From: Hoylesella buccalis ATCC 35310
Lineage (GTDB): Bacteria > Bacteroidota > Bacteroidia > Bacteroidales > Bacteroidaceae
Direction: 5' to 3'
DNA: 45,842 nt
Assembly (NCBI RefSeq): GCF_000177075.1
Contig: NZ_ADEG01000095.1
Span: 1 to 45,842, forward strand
Part shown: positions 34,004-42,740 of the stretch, piece after piece
Layout of the letters: every line of letters begins with the position of its first letter
How positions within the stretch are numbered: position 1 is the stretch's first letter
Notes under the pieces: generated by a model
The model's database searches: none
Told to the model about the DNA's origin: nothing
What the model saw: the letters and a program-made list of their open reading frames with translations, nothing else
Translations under genes and position numbers: made by a program

Positions 34004-34493
34004 TCTTGAAAATTCAAAACGCTATCAGGATTTGGTGTGTTCGTTGCGAAACCTACCAATTCTTCGTTGCCATGTCATCATCATCGCTTTCGACTGCGTA
34101 TCACGTATACTTTCGGGTGCTATCAACGAAATCTTTGAGTGACAATGACCTGGAATCGTTTATAAAAATAGTTGGATTTATGGAGATAACTATACCTCGT
34201 CATGATATCTTAACATATATTAGTACGAAAATCCCATTCACGGTGACATCCTTGTATTATGGCTTGTTCGCTTGCGACGCTCCATGGTTGCGGCTTGACC
34301 TTTATGCCAGATGTGGTTTCCCGATGAACTCCAGTTTCCCTCATGCTCACAACTAAGCGTAGCTTCAATCGTTCCTACAATGCGGACAATTCAACTAAAA
34401 AATAACACACGCTTGTGTTTCTCGTCTAAAAGCCGTAAATTTGTTGCAATTATAACAAAATACAACAGGCATTGGAGGAGCAAACAGACTGAT
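34004..34493. other. gene-free region between the iron-sulphur gene and umuDC
   Basis: About 490 bases without a convincing gene. A 116-codon plus-strand frame (34006-34356) has no recognisable protein features and no promoter. The umuDC promoter with a palindrome lies at 34404-34443. Confidence 0.45.
34404..34443 (+). promoter_or_regulatory. umuDC promoter with candidate SOS operator
   Basis: A -7 element TAAATTTG lies at 34436-34443 with TTG at 34412-34414. Covering the -33 region is a perfect palindrome, AACACA (34404-34409), CGCT, TGTGTT (34414-34419). In SOS genes such a site upstream of umuDC is the expected position for a LexA-type repressor. The identity of the repressor is inferred. 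Confidence 0.5.
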
Positions 34494-34931
34494 ATGTCAA
34501 GCATCAAAATACTCAATAGTTCGTTTCTCGAACAACTTGAACTCGAGCTGGCGCCAGGCATCAAAGCCGGCTTTCCGAGTCCTGCGGGTGATTATCTGCA
34601 AGACTCTCTCGACTTCAATCGTGACTTCATCCGTCATCCCGACGCTACGTTCTATGGCCGGGTGTCGGGCGACTCGATGATAGATGCCGGCATCAACGAT
34701 GGGGATATCGCCGTGATAGACCGTTCGGTGGAGGCTGGACACAATGATGTGATTGTGGCTTACTTCAATGGAGAGTTCACCATCAAGTATCTCGACATGA
34801 CCCATGTGCATGAGGGTTATATCGAATTGCGGCCCGCCAACAAGGCGTTCCGTCCGATTAGGGTCAGCGAATTGGATAAGTTTGAGGTGTGGGGCGTGGT
34901 GGTTTGGACCATCAAAAACTGGAAAAAGTAA
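34494..34931 (+). CDS. umuD: UmuD-like error-prone polymerase processing subunit
   Basis: A 145-residue S24-family serine peptidase. The self-cleavage Ala-Gly appears in PGIKAGFPSPAGDYL (about residues 24-26), the nucleophile Ser in GRVSGDSMIDAGI, and the general-base Lys in EFTIKYLDM. Cleaved UmuD activates the UmuC polymerase for translesion synthesis. I chose the start at 34494 because the promoter at 34436-34443 lies just upstream; the longer frame from 34311 would cross it. The umuC start lies one base after the stop, so the pair is an operon. Confidence 0.95.
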   Translation: MSSIKILNSSFLEQLELELAPGIKAGFPSPAGDYLQDSLDFNRDFIRHPDATFYGRVSGDSMIDAGINDGDIAVIDRSVEAGHNDVIVAYFNGEFTIKYLDMTHVHEGYIELRPANKAFRPIRVSELDKFEVWGVVVWTIKNWKK

Positions 34932-34932
34932 T

Positions 34933-36228
34933 ATGTTTTACGCCATCTGCGACTGTGACAACTGCTATGTGAGTTGTGAACGGGTGTTCCGTCCCGATCT
35001 CAACGGCAAGCCCGTTGTTGTGCTGAGCAACAACGATGGTTGCGTGGTGGCACGCAGTAAGGAGGCCAAACAGATGGGCATCAAGGCTGGATTGCCTTAT
35101 TATCAGATGAAAGAGCAATTCCCTGGTGAGGAAGTTGCCGTGTTTTCCAGCAATTACGAGTTGTATGGCGAACTCACGGCGCGTGTCATGACCATCATCA
35201 AAGACGCTGCTCCACAGATGTTTCGTTATTCCATTGACGAATGCTTCTGCTTGCTACCCGACATGAGTTTTGACGAACTAAAGCAGTGGGGCGAAGACCT
35301 GCATCGGCGTATTCTGAAGCATACGGGGCTTCCCGTCAGCATCGGAATGGCCAAAACCAAGACGCTGGCGAAGGCGGCCAGCCACTTTGCCAAGAAACAT
35401 GAGGGCTATCATCATTGTTGCATCATCGATACGGAGGAAAAACGCATCAAGGCTCTCCAGCTGTTTCCTGTGGGTGAGGTGTGGGGAATAGGACATCGAA
35501 ACACCCCCAAGCTATTGGAAATGGGCGACAAGACGGCCTACGACTTTGCCAACCATTCCAAGGAGTGGGTTCGGTTGCTGTTCCATGTCACTGGTGTGAG
35601 GACCTGGATGGAACTCAATGGGGAGGACTGTATTCCGAATGAAGAACCTGCGAAAAAGAAAAGTATCTGTACCAGTCGCAGCTTTACGGGTACGATATCC
35701 GACTTTGAAGCCGTTAGGACGCACGTTTCCAACTTCGCTGTGCGCTGTTCGCAGAAGCTCAGACGGCAACACAGCGTGGCGTCTGTGGTGAGTGTATTCA
35801 TCCACACCAATCAGTTTAGAGAAGACCAACAGCAGTATTGGAACAGCCGCGAGGTGACACTTTTGACGCCTTCCAACTCCACACAGCAGATTGTGCAAGC
35901 GGCAGCAAAAGCTTTGCAGGAAATCTTCGTGCCTGGTTTGCAGTACAAAAAGGCGGGAGTTATTGTGATGGGAATCATGTCCGACAGTGCTGTTCAGACC
36001 AATTTTATCGATTATAACCGCGATAAGATGGAAAAACAGATGCGGCTTGATCAGGTGATCGACCGCCTGAACAAGCTCGGCGGCTCCGAATTGGTGGTAT
36101 TAGGAGCCCAGCAATACCGTGAAAAAGACAAGCAAGGCCACCATGTAGCTTTCACGGATGCCATTCGACACGATTTTAGAAGTAAGAATCCCACCACGCG
36201 TTGGAGCGACATCATCACCCTGAAATAG
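34933..36228 (+). CDS. umuC: Y-family DNA polymerase V catalytic subunit UmuC
   Basis: About 431 residues, normal for UmuC. Catalytic motifs of Y-family polymerases are present: FYAICDCDNCYVSCERVF (first Asp), NNDGCVVARSKEAKQMG, and YSIDECF (Asp-Glu pair). The helix-hairpin-helix region VWGIGHRNTPKLLEMG and a little-finger domain follow. It performs translesion synthesis over damaged DNA together with processed UmuD. The start follows the umuD stop directly and excludes an upstream in-frame extension that lies within umuD. It converges on the AI-2E transporter gene with only 61 bp between stops. Confidence 0.96.
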   Translation: MFYAICDCDNCYVSCERVFRPDLNGKPVVVLSNNDGCVVARSKEAKQMGIKAGLPYYQMKEQFPGEEVAVFSSNYELYGELTARVMTIIKDAAPQMFRYSIDECFCLLPDMSFDELKQWGEDLHRRILKHTGLPVSIGMAKTKTLAKAASHFAKKHEGYHHCCIIDTEEKRIKALQLFPVGEVWGIGHRNTPKLLEMGDKTAYDFANHSKEWVRLLFHVTGVRTWMELNGEDCIPNEEPAKKKSICTSRSFTGTISDFEAVRTHVSNFAVRCSQKLRRQHSVASVVSVFIHTNQFREDQQQYWNSREVTLLTPSNSTQQIVQAAAKALQEIFVPGLQYKKAGVIVMGIMSDSAVQTNFIDYNRDKMEKQMRLDQVIDRLNKLGGSELVVLGAQQYREKDKQGHHVAFTDAIRHDFRSKNPTTRWSDIITLK

Positions 36229-36289
36229 GCATTCCCAAGCATTTCTTGGCAGCAAATAGTGACGGAATTCGCCCTGCGTGTTCTGCCTC

Positions 36290-37408
36290 TTATCCTTCTT
36301 CCGCCTGCTCAAGCACTTGTTCTTGCGTTGTTTCGTCCTGTTTTTTCTCACGCGTCACATACTTCTGCCAATAAGCAATGAGCAGGGTTGTTAGCGGAAG
36401 AGCCACAATCAGACCAATGAATCCAAGCAATGTTCCCCATACAGACAGGGACAAAAGCAGGATGGCGGGATTGAGGTTCATGGCTTTTCCCATGATTTTA
36501 GGCGTGAGGACGGTATCACTAATCACCTGAACAATCAGGAACACGAGCATGGCCAAGCCAAAGACAATCCAGAAATTCTGGCCCGTGTCAGCTGCTTTCA
36601 GCATGGACAGGAAGACCATTGGCACCAAGGCCAGTGTGTGGAGGTAGGGCACCAGGTTCATAAATCCCATCATGATGCCAAGCGCAATGGCCATTGGGAA
36701 ATTGATGATGGAGAGGCCAATGCCGAAGAGAATGCCTAAGATGAGTGAAACAAGTCCTTGTCCTCGGATGTAATTATTGAGTTCTCTTTCCACATCTTTC
36801 ATCAACTCTTCCCAGAATGGACGATTCTTCTTCGGGAAAATGCGAATCCAGTTGTCGGTCAAAAATTCATAATCTTGCAAGATAAAGAAGGTATATAATA
36901 AGGTGATTAACGAAGCGATAATGCTAATCACGACACTGGCCGTTTGTCCAAGCAAGGTAAATACCTTGGGCATCCCCGTTTTAAGAATGTCGCTGAAATC
37001 CTTGCTCTTCATGAAGCTTTCTATTTCAGTGCGGTTTTTGGTAATCCACTGCGAGATGTAAGAGCCTAAGTCGCTACTGTGTGTGCTTTGATTAATCCAG
37101 TTGTTAAGGATGTCGTTGAGCTTGCCAAACTGTTCTATCATCGGTGGAATGATGGCATATACCAGTCCACCAATCACCACAGCCACGGCCAACATGGTGA
37201 TGATAATAGCAATGGCGCGAACTTTGACATGCATTTTATATTGCACAAACTTCACCAGTGGGTAGAGCAAGTAGGCAAAGAGCCAGGCCACAAAGAAAGG
37301 TAGAAGCACACCACTCAGGTAGTTGACAAGGTATAATACGAAGAATATCAATAGCAGGACGGAGGCTATTCGTATAAATTTGTCAAAGGTGATTTCTTGT
37401 CTTTTCAT
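36290..37408 (-). CDS. AI-2E family transporter
   Basis: A 372-residue multi-pass inner-membrane protein of the AI-2E/TqsA/YdiK family. It has a pair of N-terminal helices (LLLIFFVLYLVNYLSGVLLPFFVAWLF, broken by polar residues), a large middle region, and the conserved helix LGIMMGFMNLVPYLHTL with its Pro. A C-terminal stretch reads GTLLGFIGLIVALPLTTLL. Family members have been linked to autoinducer export, Na+/H+ exchange or unknown substrates, so the substrate is open. The acidic, Gln-rich C-terminal tail (TTQEQVLEQAEEG) is cytoplasmic. It lies 21 bp downstream of tdk on the same strand and is probably cotranscribed. Confidence 0.92.
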   Translation of the reverse strand: MKRQEITFDKFIRIASVLLLIFFVLYLVNYLSGVLLPFFVAWLFAYLLYPLVKFVQYKMHVKVRAIAIIITMLAVAVVIGGLVYAIIPPMIEQFGKLNDILNNWINQSTHSSDLGSYISQWITKNRTEIESFMKSKDFSDILKTGMPKVFTLLGQTASVVISIIASLITLLYTFFILQDYEFLTDNWIRIFPKKNRPFWEELMKDVERELNNYIRGQGLVSLILGILFGIGLSIINFPMAIALGIMMGFMNLVPYLHTLALVPMVFLSMLKAADTGQNFWIVFGLAMLVFLIVQVISDTVLTPKIMGKAMNLNPAILLLSLSVWGTLLGFIGLIVALPLTTLLIAYWQKYVTREKKQDETTQEQVLEQAEEG

Positions 37409-37429
37409 ATTTTCGTAGATTGATGTATC

Positions 37430-38050
37430 CTATTTGAGCTTTTCTTCCTGTTGGGGAGCCATCGAAACGGATTGTTCTTCGAGCAAGGTCTTTTGATAAC
37501 ATTCCCGACAAAGGGGTTCATAGGTGAGCTTTTCGCCCAGCAAAACGCGCTTATCGTTCTGCACCAATCGGTGGCTGATGTAAGCCAAAGCGCCGCATTT
37601 CACGCAGATGGCATGCACTTTGGTCACCTCATCAGCGATGGCACACAAGCCGGGAATGGGTCCGAAAGGCTTTCCTTGGAAATCCATGTCAAGTCCTGCG
37701 ATGATCACGCGCACCCCTTTGTTGGCCAATTCGTTGCACACCTTGACGAGTCCATCATCGAAGAATTGGGCTTCATCGATACCCACGACATCCGCATCGG
37801 AAGACAATAACAAAATGCTTGACGATGAATCAACGGGAGTAGACTGAATGGCATGCTGGTCATGGCTCACCACATTCTCCTCGGAATAGCGAGTGTCTAT
37901 GGCGGGTTTGAAGATCTCAACGCGCTGCTTGGCAAAGCTAGCCCGTCGCATGCGCCTAATCAGCTCTTCTGTCTTGCCCGAAAACATAGAGCCACATATC
38001 ACTTCTATTCTTCCTGGGCGATGTGATTCGCCTGTCAAATATTCCATCAT
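37430..38050 (-). CDS. tdk: thymidine kinase
   Basis: A 206-residue type II thymidine kinase that phosphorylates thymidine for salvage. It has the P-loop [15 protein letters not shown] (about 20-34), the acidic [13 protein letters not shown] with its catalytic Glu, and the thymidine-binding [14 protein letters not shown]. Four zinc ligands appear as CVKCGALA and later C-REC in EPLCRECYQ. The start is fixed by the promoter at 38058-38065, which leaves almost no leader. It heads a two-gene unit with the AI-2E transporter and diverges from rsmI. Confidence 0.96.
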   Translation of the reverse strand: MMEYLTGESHRPGRIEVICGSMFSGKTEELIRRMRRASFAKQRVEIFKPAIDTRYSEENVVSHDQHAIQSTPVDSSSSILLLSSDADVVGIDEAQFFDDGLVKVCNELANKGVRVIIAGLDMDFQGKPFGPIPGLCAIADEVTKVHAICVKCGALAYISHRLVQNDKRVLLGEKLTYEPLCRECYQKTLLEEQSVSMAPQQEEKLK

Positions 38051-38057
38051 GTTGCTG

Positions 38058-38065
38058 CAAAAATA
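38058..38065 (-). promoter_or_regulatory. -7 promoter element of tdk
   Basis: On the minus strand it reads TATTTTTG, followed by C. Only 7 bp separate it from the tdk ATG, so the transcript should have almost no 5' leader. Confidence 0.65.
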
Positions 38066-38127
38066 CGAAGAGCAATTAAAAATTGCAAAGAAATTGACAG
38101 TTTTTTTGTTCGTCTTGATTATTTAAC

Positions 38128-38135
38128 TATATTTG
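38128..38135 (+). promoter_or_regulatory. -7 promoter element of rsmI
   Basis: TATATTTG, followed by C, with the rsmI ATG 8 bp further on. As at tdk, transcription should start within a few bases of the start codon. Confidence 0.65.
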
Positions 38136-38143
38136 CGTTCTAT

Positions 38144-38845
38144 ATGGGAATATTGTACATCGTGCCCACCCCAGTGGGGAATATGGAAGATATGACGATG
38201 CGAGCCATTCGCATTCTCAAGGAGGTGGACCTGGTGTTGGCAGAAGATACCAGGACATCGGGCAAGTTGTTGAAGCATTATGACATACAAAATCACTTGC
38301 TATCACACCATAAGTTCAACGAACATGGCACTTCCGCGGGCATTGTAGAACGATTGAAAGCAGGCCAGAGCATAGCGCTCATCAGCGATGCGGGCACACC
38401 CGGCATCAGCGACCCGGGGTTCTTTCTGGCACGCGAGGCTGCAAAAGCAGGCATAACGGTACAAACACTGCCTGGAGCCACCGCTTGCATTCCGGCTGTT
38501 GTCTCATCCGGTTTACCCTGTGACCGCTTCTGTTTCGAAGGCTTCTTGCCGCAGAAAAAAGGTCGACAAACACAGTTGGAGGCGCTCAAAGAAGAGCGTA
38601 GAACGATGGTTTTCTACGAGTCGCCCTATCGTTTGCTGAAAACATTACAGCAATTTGCCGATGTATTTGGCCCCGACCGCCCCGTGAGCGTGGCTCGTGA
38701 GATATCCAAACTGCACGAAGAACATGTCCGAGGCACACTTGAAGAGGTGATACAACATTTTAAAGAAGTTCCACCGCGAGGCGAAATCGTCATTGTGGTG
38801 GGTGGAGATAATAAGAATAAGAAACTTAAAACAGAACGAATATGA
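38144..38845 (+). CDS. rsmI: 16S rRNA (cytidine(1402)-2'-O)-methyltransferase
   Basis: A 233-residue RsmI of the tetrapyrrole-methylase fold. It methylates the 2'-OH of C1402 in 16S rRNA using S-adenosylmethionine. Family motifs are complete: LYIVPTPVGNMEDMTMRAI at the N-terminus, VLAEDTRTSGKLL, ALISDAGTPGISDPGF for cofactor binding, and PGATACIPAVVSSGLP. The basic C-terminal tail (NKNKKLKTERI) extends to the next start codon, with an ATGA overlap at 38842-38845. The promoter is only 8 bp before the ATG. Confidence 0.96.
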   Translation: MGILYIVPTPVGNMEDMTMRAIRILKEVDLVLAEDTRTSGKLLKHYDIQNHLLSHHKFNEHGTSAGIVERLKAGQSIALISDAGTPGISDPGFFLAREAAKAGITVQTLPGATACIPAVVSSGLPCDRFCFEGFLPQKKGRQTQLEALKEERRTMVFYESPYRLLKTLQQFADVFGPDRPVSVAREISKLHEEHVRGTLEEVIQHFKEVPPRGEIVIVVGGDNKNKKLKTERI

Positions 38846-39699
38846 AAAAGATTTTAAGTCTGGCCACCATTGCCATCTTTACTTTCGCATGCTTTGGATG
38901 TCAGAACAACAAGAAAAACAGCGATTTGGAACAGGCGGCCCAAGCCGATTCTTTGCAGCAAGTCATCAGTCAGAAAGACAACGAAATCAATGACATGATG
39001 GGTACGCTCAATGAAATCCAAGAGGGATTCAAGGAAATTAATGCGGCAGAAAACAGGGTTACCATCGCCAAAGAAGGTGAGGGCGCCAACAAAGGGCAGC
39101 AGATTCGTGAGGACATTCAGTTCATTGCGTCTACCATGAAGCGTAACCGCGAACTGATTGCCAAGCTCCGCAACCAACTCAAGCAAAGCTCCGTGAAAGG
39201 TGATGGCTTGAAAAAAGCATTGGACAGCCTCACCGCTCAGTTGGAAGAGAAAGACAAGCAGCTTCAGGAATTGCGTGCCGAACTGGATGCGAAGGATATC
39301 CATATCTCCGAGTTGGATGAAACAATCAACAACCTGAACACCAATGTCAACAATTTGGCAACCGAGAGTTCGCAGAAATCACAGGTAATCAACAGCCAGG
39401 ATAAGCAGCTTAACACCGCTTGGTTTGTGTTTGGTACACGAAAAGAGCTGAAAGAACAGCGAATCATCGAGGGTGATAAGGTGTTGCAGGCCAACTTCAA
39501 CAAGGATTATTTCACCAAGATTGACATCCGCGTGAACAAAGAAATCAAGTTGTACTCCAAGTCGGCTAAGGTTCTCACCATGCACCCATCCAGCAGTTAT
39601 CTGTTGCAGCGCGATGCCAACAAGCAGTATGTGCTTCGAATCACTAATCCAGAAATCTTCTGGAGCACCAGCAAGTACCTCGTTATCTTGGTGAGATAA
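38842..39699 (+). CDS. coiled-coil lipoprotein (possible Cbp1-like adhesin)
   Basis: A 285-residue lipoprotein with a lipobox ending CFGC at about residue 20. Residues about 30-190 form a long coiled coil of heptads rich in Leu, Ile, Glu, Gln and Lys (e.g. LTAQLEEKDKQLQELRAEL). A compact C-terminal domain follows (TAWFVFGTRKELKEQRI to STSKYLVILV). Proteins of this layout in Bacteroidales are sometimes annotated as Cbp1-family collagen-binding adhesins; I cannot confirm binding from sequence. It overlaps rsmI by 4 bp, and two hairpins close the operon. Confidence 0.85.
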   Translation: MKKILSLATIAIFTFACFGCQNNKKNSDLEQAAQADSLQQVISQKDNEINDMMGTLNEIQEGFKEINAAENRVTIAKEGEGANKGQQIREDIQFIASTMKRNRELIAKLRNQLKQSSVKGDGLKKALDSLTAQLEEKDKQLQELRAELDAKDIHISELDETINNLNTNVNNLATESSQKSQVINSQDKQLNTAWFVFGTRKELKEQRIIEGDKVLQANFNKDYFTKIDIRVNKEIKLYSKSAKVLTMHPSSSYLLQRDANKQYVLRITNPEIFWSTSKYLVILVR

Positions 39700-39718
39700 G
39701 GCTGTCGAGAACACGGCT

Positions 39719-39756
39719 CCTTCCCAGAAATAACGCACATGCGTCTGCTGGGAAGC
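39719..39756. repeat. hairpin behind the coiled-coil lipoprotein gene
   Basis: CTTCCCAG and CTGGGAAG form 8-bp arms, with ACGCA/TGCGT pairing inside. It is not followed by a T-run and precedes the true terminator at 39773. Confidence 0.6.
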
Positions 39757-39772
39757 AATAACTATACACATC

Positions 39773-39814
39773 AATCCTCTTGCTCGGATCAGTCCGAGTA
39801 GGAGGATTTTTTAT
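39773..39814 (+). terminator. intrinsic terminator of the rsmI-lipoprotein operon
   Basis: AATCCTC pairs with GAGGATT and CTCGG with CCGAG around loop ATCAGT. The right arm runs into six Ts. Confidence 0.85.
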
Positions 39815-39899
39815 TGATGCCAACCGCTTCAATCACCCTATTGAAATCGCTCATTCTCCTTGTTGAAACGACTTTGCGCCAGCTCAGCCTTGCAATTCC

Positions 39900-40352
39900 T
39901 TATCGTTTTGCTTTGAAAAACTGTTGCATCAGCTGCTTGCATTCCTCTTCCAGCACGCCACCCGTGACCGTTGCCTTGGTATGTAACACGTTTGGCGCAT
40001 ACCGCTGGTAGCCCCGTTTGTCATCGCCGGCCCCATACACGATGCGTGAAACCTGCGCCCAGCCCATGGCACCAGCGCACATCGGACAAGGTTCAACGGT
40101 GACGTAGAGGGTGCATTGGGGCAGATATTTGCCGCCGAGTTGAGCCGCTGCGGCCGTGATGGCCAGCATCTCCGCATGCGCCGTGACATCGTTCAGGGTT
40201 TCAGTCTGATTGTGTGCGCGTGCAATGATGCGACCTTGGCATGTGATGACGGCGCCAATGGGTACTTCTCCTTCATCGTAGGCGGCATGAGCCTCTGCCA
40301 GTGCCTTTTGCATAAACTGTTCGTCTTGTTTGCGTTGTTCGTCGTCGGTCAT
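39900..40352 (-). CDS. tadA: tRNA-specific adenosine deaminase
   Basis: A 150-residue zinc deaminase that converts A34 to inosine in tRNA-Arg. The zinc and proton-shuttle motif is DVTAHAEMLAI (His and catalytic Glu), and the Cys pair is in VEPCPMCAGAMGWAQ, both standard for TadA. The start (MTDDEQRKQDEQFM) lies just behind a promoter on the minus strand at 40376-40383; the open frame upstream crosses that promoter and the yraN gene, so the longer form is rejected. It diverges from yraN. Confidence 0.94.
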   Translation of the reverse strand: MTDDEQRKQDEQFMQKALAEAHAAYDEGEVPIGAVITCQGRIIARAHNQTETLNDVTAHAEMLAITAAAAQLGGKYLPQCTLYVTVEPCPMCAGAMGWAQVSRIVYGAGDDKRGYQRYAPNVLHTKATVTGGVLEEECKQLMQQFFKAKR

Positions 40353-40375
40353 GGTCGTGTCTGTTTGTGTGCTTG

Positions 40376-40383
40376 CAAATTTA
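40376..40383 (-). promoter_or_regulatory. -7 promoter element of tadA
   Basis: On the minus strand it reads TAAATTTG, followed by C, 23 bp before the tadA start. It fixes the short start. Confidence 0.65.
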
Positions 40384-40393
40384 CAACATTCTT

Positions 40394-40424
40394 TTTGATG
40401 TGTGGAAGAAAAACCGTATTTTTG
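40394..40424 (+). promoter_or_regulatory. promoter of yraN-birA
   Basis: TTTG (40394-40397), exactly 19 bp, then TATTTTTG (40417-40424). This is the best match to the full Bacteroidota promoter in the window. It precedes the ATG at 40452 by 27 bp. Confidence 0.75.
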
Positions 40425-40451
40425 CAACACATCATCAGGGAGCATCACGAC

Positions 40452-40826
40452 ATGGCTACACACAACAAATTTGGGAAATGGGGCGAAGATACAGCCGTCG
40501 ATTACCTGCACAAACAGGGATATACCATCCGCGAGCGTGGCTGGCGGCATGGTAAGTTCGAGATTGATATCATCGCCTTATCGCCCGATGGCATTACCTG
40601 TGTGTTTGTCGAGGTGAAAACACGTCGGTCAGACGAGGTCGCTTTGCCCTCGGATGCCGTTGATGAGAAGAAGATGAGGAATCTCGGTATCGCAGCTGAT
40701 GTTTATGTAAAGATGTTTGACATACAAGAGGAGCTGCGCTTTGACGTCATTTCCATCGTGGGTTCGACAGCCGAGAACATGCAGATCGAGCACTTCGAAG
40801 ATGCCTTCAACCCTGTATTGTTATAA
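40452..40826 (+). CDS. YraN family (UPF0102) nuclease-like protein
   Basis: A 124-residue YraN protein with a PD-(D/E)xK-like core: NKFGKWGEDTAVDYLHKQGY, then FEIDIIALSPDG, then VFVEVKTRRSDE. The D and ExK residues are intact. Family members are predicted Holliday-junction-resolvase-like endonucleases without a settled role. I chose the start after the strong promoter at 40394-40424; the in-frame extension upstream lies across tadA. birA follows after 6 bp. Confidence 0.92.
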   Translation: MATHNKFGKWGEDTAVDYLHKQGYTIRERGWRHGKFEIDIIALSPDGITCVFVEVKTRRSDEVALPSDAVDEKKMRNLGIAADVYVKMFDIQEELRFDVISIVGSTAENMQIEHFEDAFNPVLL

Positions 40827-40832
40827 CCAAAA

Positions 40833-41564
40833 ATGCGTATCAAACTGGTCAAACTCAATGAGGTAGACTCTACCAATGTGTACCTTTGCGAACACGCTGA
40901 TTGTTTCAACGAAGAACTGGTGGTCGTACAGGCCGATTATCAGACGAGCGGTAAGGGACAAGGACAGAATGGTTGGGAAAGTCAGGCAGGGAAAAATTTG
41001 CTGTATTCCTTGCTGGTTCATCCCCAAAAGCTGCCGGTAAAAAGTCAATTCTTTTTGTCTATGGCTGGTGCTTTGTCCATTAAAGCCGTGTTAGACGAAT
41101 ATGTTGACGACATTACCCTTAAATGGCCGAATGACATCTACTGGAAAGACTGCAAACTGAGTGGCACACTCATCGAGTTGAGCGTACACGCACAGGTTAT
41201 TCAACGCTGTGTCTATGGAGTGGGCCTCAACGTCAATCAGGCGGTCTTTGAGAGTGATGCGCCCAATCCTGTGTCCTTAGCGCAGATTCTGGGACATGAG
41301 TTGGAACGCGACAAGCTGCTTCATCAACTTATCAAAGCTTTTGAGCAGTATTACAATCGCTTGGAAGAAGGAGCGTTCGACGAAATCTCCAACCAGTATC
41401 ATGCTGCGCTGTATCGGCGGGAGGGCGTGCATCCTTATCGCGACCGTGATGGCTGTTTCCAGGCTTCCATCGTGACGGTGGAACCCGATGGGCGACTGGT
41501 GCTGCAAGATACCGATGGACGCATGAGAGGCTACTACCTTAAAGAGGTGGAGTTTATTACATAA
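40833..41564 (+). CDS. birA: biotin--[acetyl-CoA-carboxylase] ligase
   Basis: A 243-residue single-domain biotin protein ligase that attaches biotin to carboxylase carrier domains. It has LNEVDSTNVYLCEH, the biotinyl-AMP loop TSGKGQGQNGWESQAGKNL (a GKGQ variant of GRGRxGxxW), LKWPNDIYW, and GTLIELSV followed by VYGVGLNVNQ. There is no N-terminal helix-turn-helix, so unlike E. coli BirA it should not act as a repressor. A small C-terminal beta domain (VEPDGRLVLQDTDGRMRGYY) is present. It forms an operon with yraN. Confidence 0.95.
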   Translation: MRIKLVKLNEVDSTNVYLCEHADCFNEELVVVQADYQTSGKGQGQNGWESQAGKNLLYSLLVHPQKLPVKSQFFLSMAGALSIKAVLDEYVDDITLKWPNDIYWKDCKLSGTLIELSVHAQVIQRCVYGVGLNVNQAVFESDAPNPVSLAQILGHELERDKLLHQLIKAFEQYYNRLEEGAFDEISNQYHAALYRREGVHPYRDRDGCFQASIVTVEPDGRLVLQDTDGRMRGYYLKEVEFIT

Positions 41565-41661
41565 AATAGGCTGCGCCTTAACAAAGTAAACAAGTTTTCT
41601 TTGTATTCGGCTTGCGCTATTTTTTTACAAAAAATCAATCAAACGATCATTTATAATCAAT

Positions 41662-42372
41662 ATGGTAAAGTTTAAACGTATACTCTTGAAGTTGAGTGGA
41701 GAAAGCCTGATGGGCAGTCAGAGCTATGGAATCGACCCCAATCGGCTCGCCGACTATGCCCAACAAATCAAGGAAGTGCACGACATGGGCGTGCAAGTAG
41801 GTATCGTCATCGGTGGCGGAAACATTTTCAGAGGACTGAGCGGGTCGCAGAAAGGTTTTGACCGCGTGAAGGGTGACCAGATGGGTATGTGCGCTACGGT
41901 AATCAACTCCTTGGCGTTGAGTTCCGCATTGGGTGCGATTGGCGTTAAAAATAAGGTGATGACTGCCATTCGCATGGAGCCTATTGGCGAGTATTACAAC
42001 AAATGGAAGGCCATTGAGGCGATGGAAAACGGACTGGTTTGCATCTTCTCGTGCGGCACGGGCTCACCCTATTTCACCACAGACACGGGCAGTTCGCTGC
42101 GTGGTATCGAGATTGAAGCCGACGTCATGCTCAAAGGTACGCGTGTTGATGGCGTGTACACAGCCGACCCGGAGAAAGACCCCACGGCTACGAAGTTTGA
42201 CGACATCACCTTTGACGAGGTGTATAACCGTCATCTGAAGGTGATGGATCTCACCGCGACGGCCATGTGCAAGGAAAACAACCTTCCGGTCTATGTGTTC
42301 AACATGGATGTGGTTGGCAACCTGAAGAAGGTGCTGGAAGGCGAACCCATCGGCACTTTGGTCCACAATTAG
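41662..42372 (+). CDS. pyrH: UMP kinase
   Basis: A 236-residue UMP kinase of the amino-acid kinase family that makes UDP for RNA and pyrimidine nucleotide synthesis. Motifs present are KFKRILLKLSGESLMG, VGIVIGGGNIFRGL, FSCGTGSPYFTTDTG (UMP and ATP site) and DGVYTADPEKDPTATKF. Length is standard. It stands between birA, about 100 bp upstream, and a gene-poor stretch. Confidence 0.97.
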   Translation: MVKFKRILLKLSGESLMGSQSYGIDPNRLADYAQQIKEVHDMGVQVGIVIGGGNIFRGLSGSQKGFDRVKGDQMGMCATVINSLALSSALGAIGVKNKVMTAIRMEPIGEYYNKWKAIEAMENGLVCIFSCGTGSPYFTTDTGSSLRGIEIEADVMLKGTRVDGVYTADPEKDPTATKFDDITFDEVYNRHLKVMDLTATAMCKENNLPVYVFNMDVVGNLKKVLEGEPIGTLVHN

Positions 42373-42569
42373 GCTGATGTAAAATAAGGTTCTTCCGCTA
42401 AATGTCATACGCTTGTCATGCAAAACGTATCGCTTTCATCGGAAGAACTGCTACTCTGCCATGAAACATACAACTACTTCCGCTATATGTTTTAGTTCAT
42501 GGCAGCTATAATCAGCAAGACCAAGAATGCCATGATCGAAGGGAGGAAAGATGATACCCAACAATCTAA

Positions 42570-42740
42570 GCTTTCTTTACTCCCTTTTCGGTGCGTCGAG
42601 GATGCCCAAAATACTATTTAAGCCACACTTTTGACACGAATGCTGGGGCTATAGATAGGGATAGCAATACCGGAGAATACCAATATGGCGGTACATCCAA
42701 TTACAAATATAACCTAGAATATTCAATCATAAAGAGATGA
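42570..42740 (+). pseudogene. possible C-terminal gene remnant before the lipoprotein
   Basis: One frame is open from 42570 to a TGA at 42738-42740, giving about 56 codons with a coding look (SHTFDTNAGAIDRDSNTGEY, then YNLEYSIIKR). Its stop overlaps the ATG of the next gene (ATGA), the usual sign of translational coupling, yet it has no start or promoter of its own. I do not recognise a family. The rest of 42373-42736 shows nothing. Confidence 0.35.

Noticed and set aside
34006..34356. 116-codon plus-strand frame before umuD
   Set aside because: No promoter, no family and odd composition; it is likely chance in intergenic DNA.
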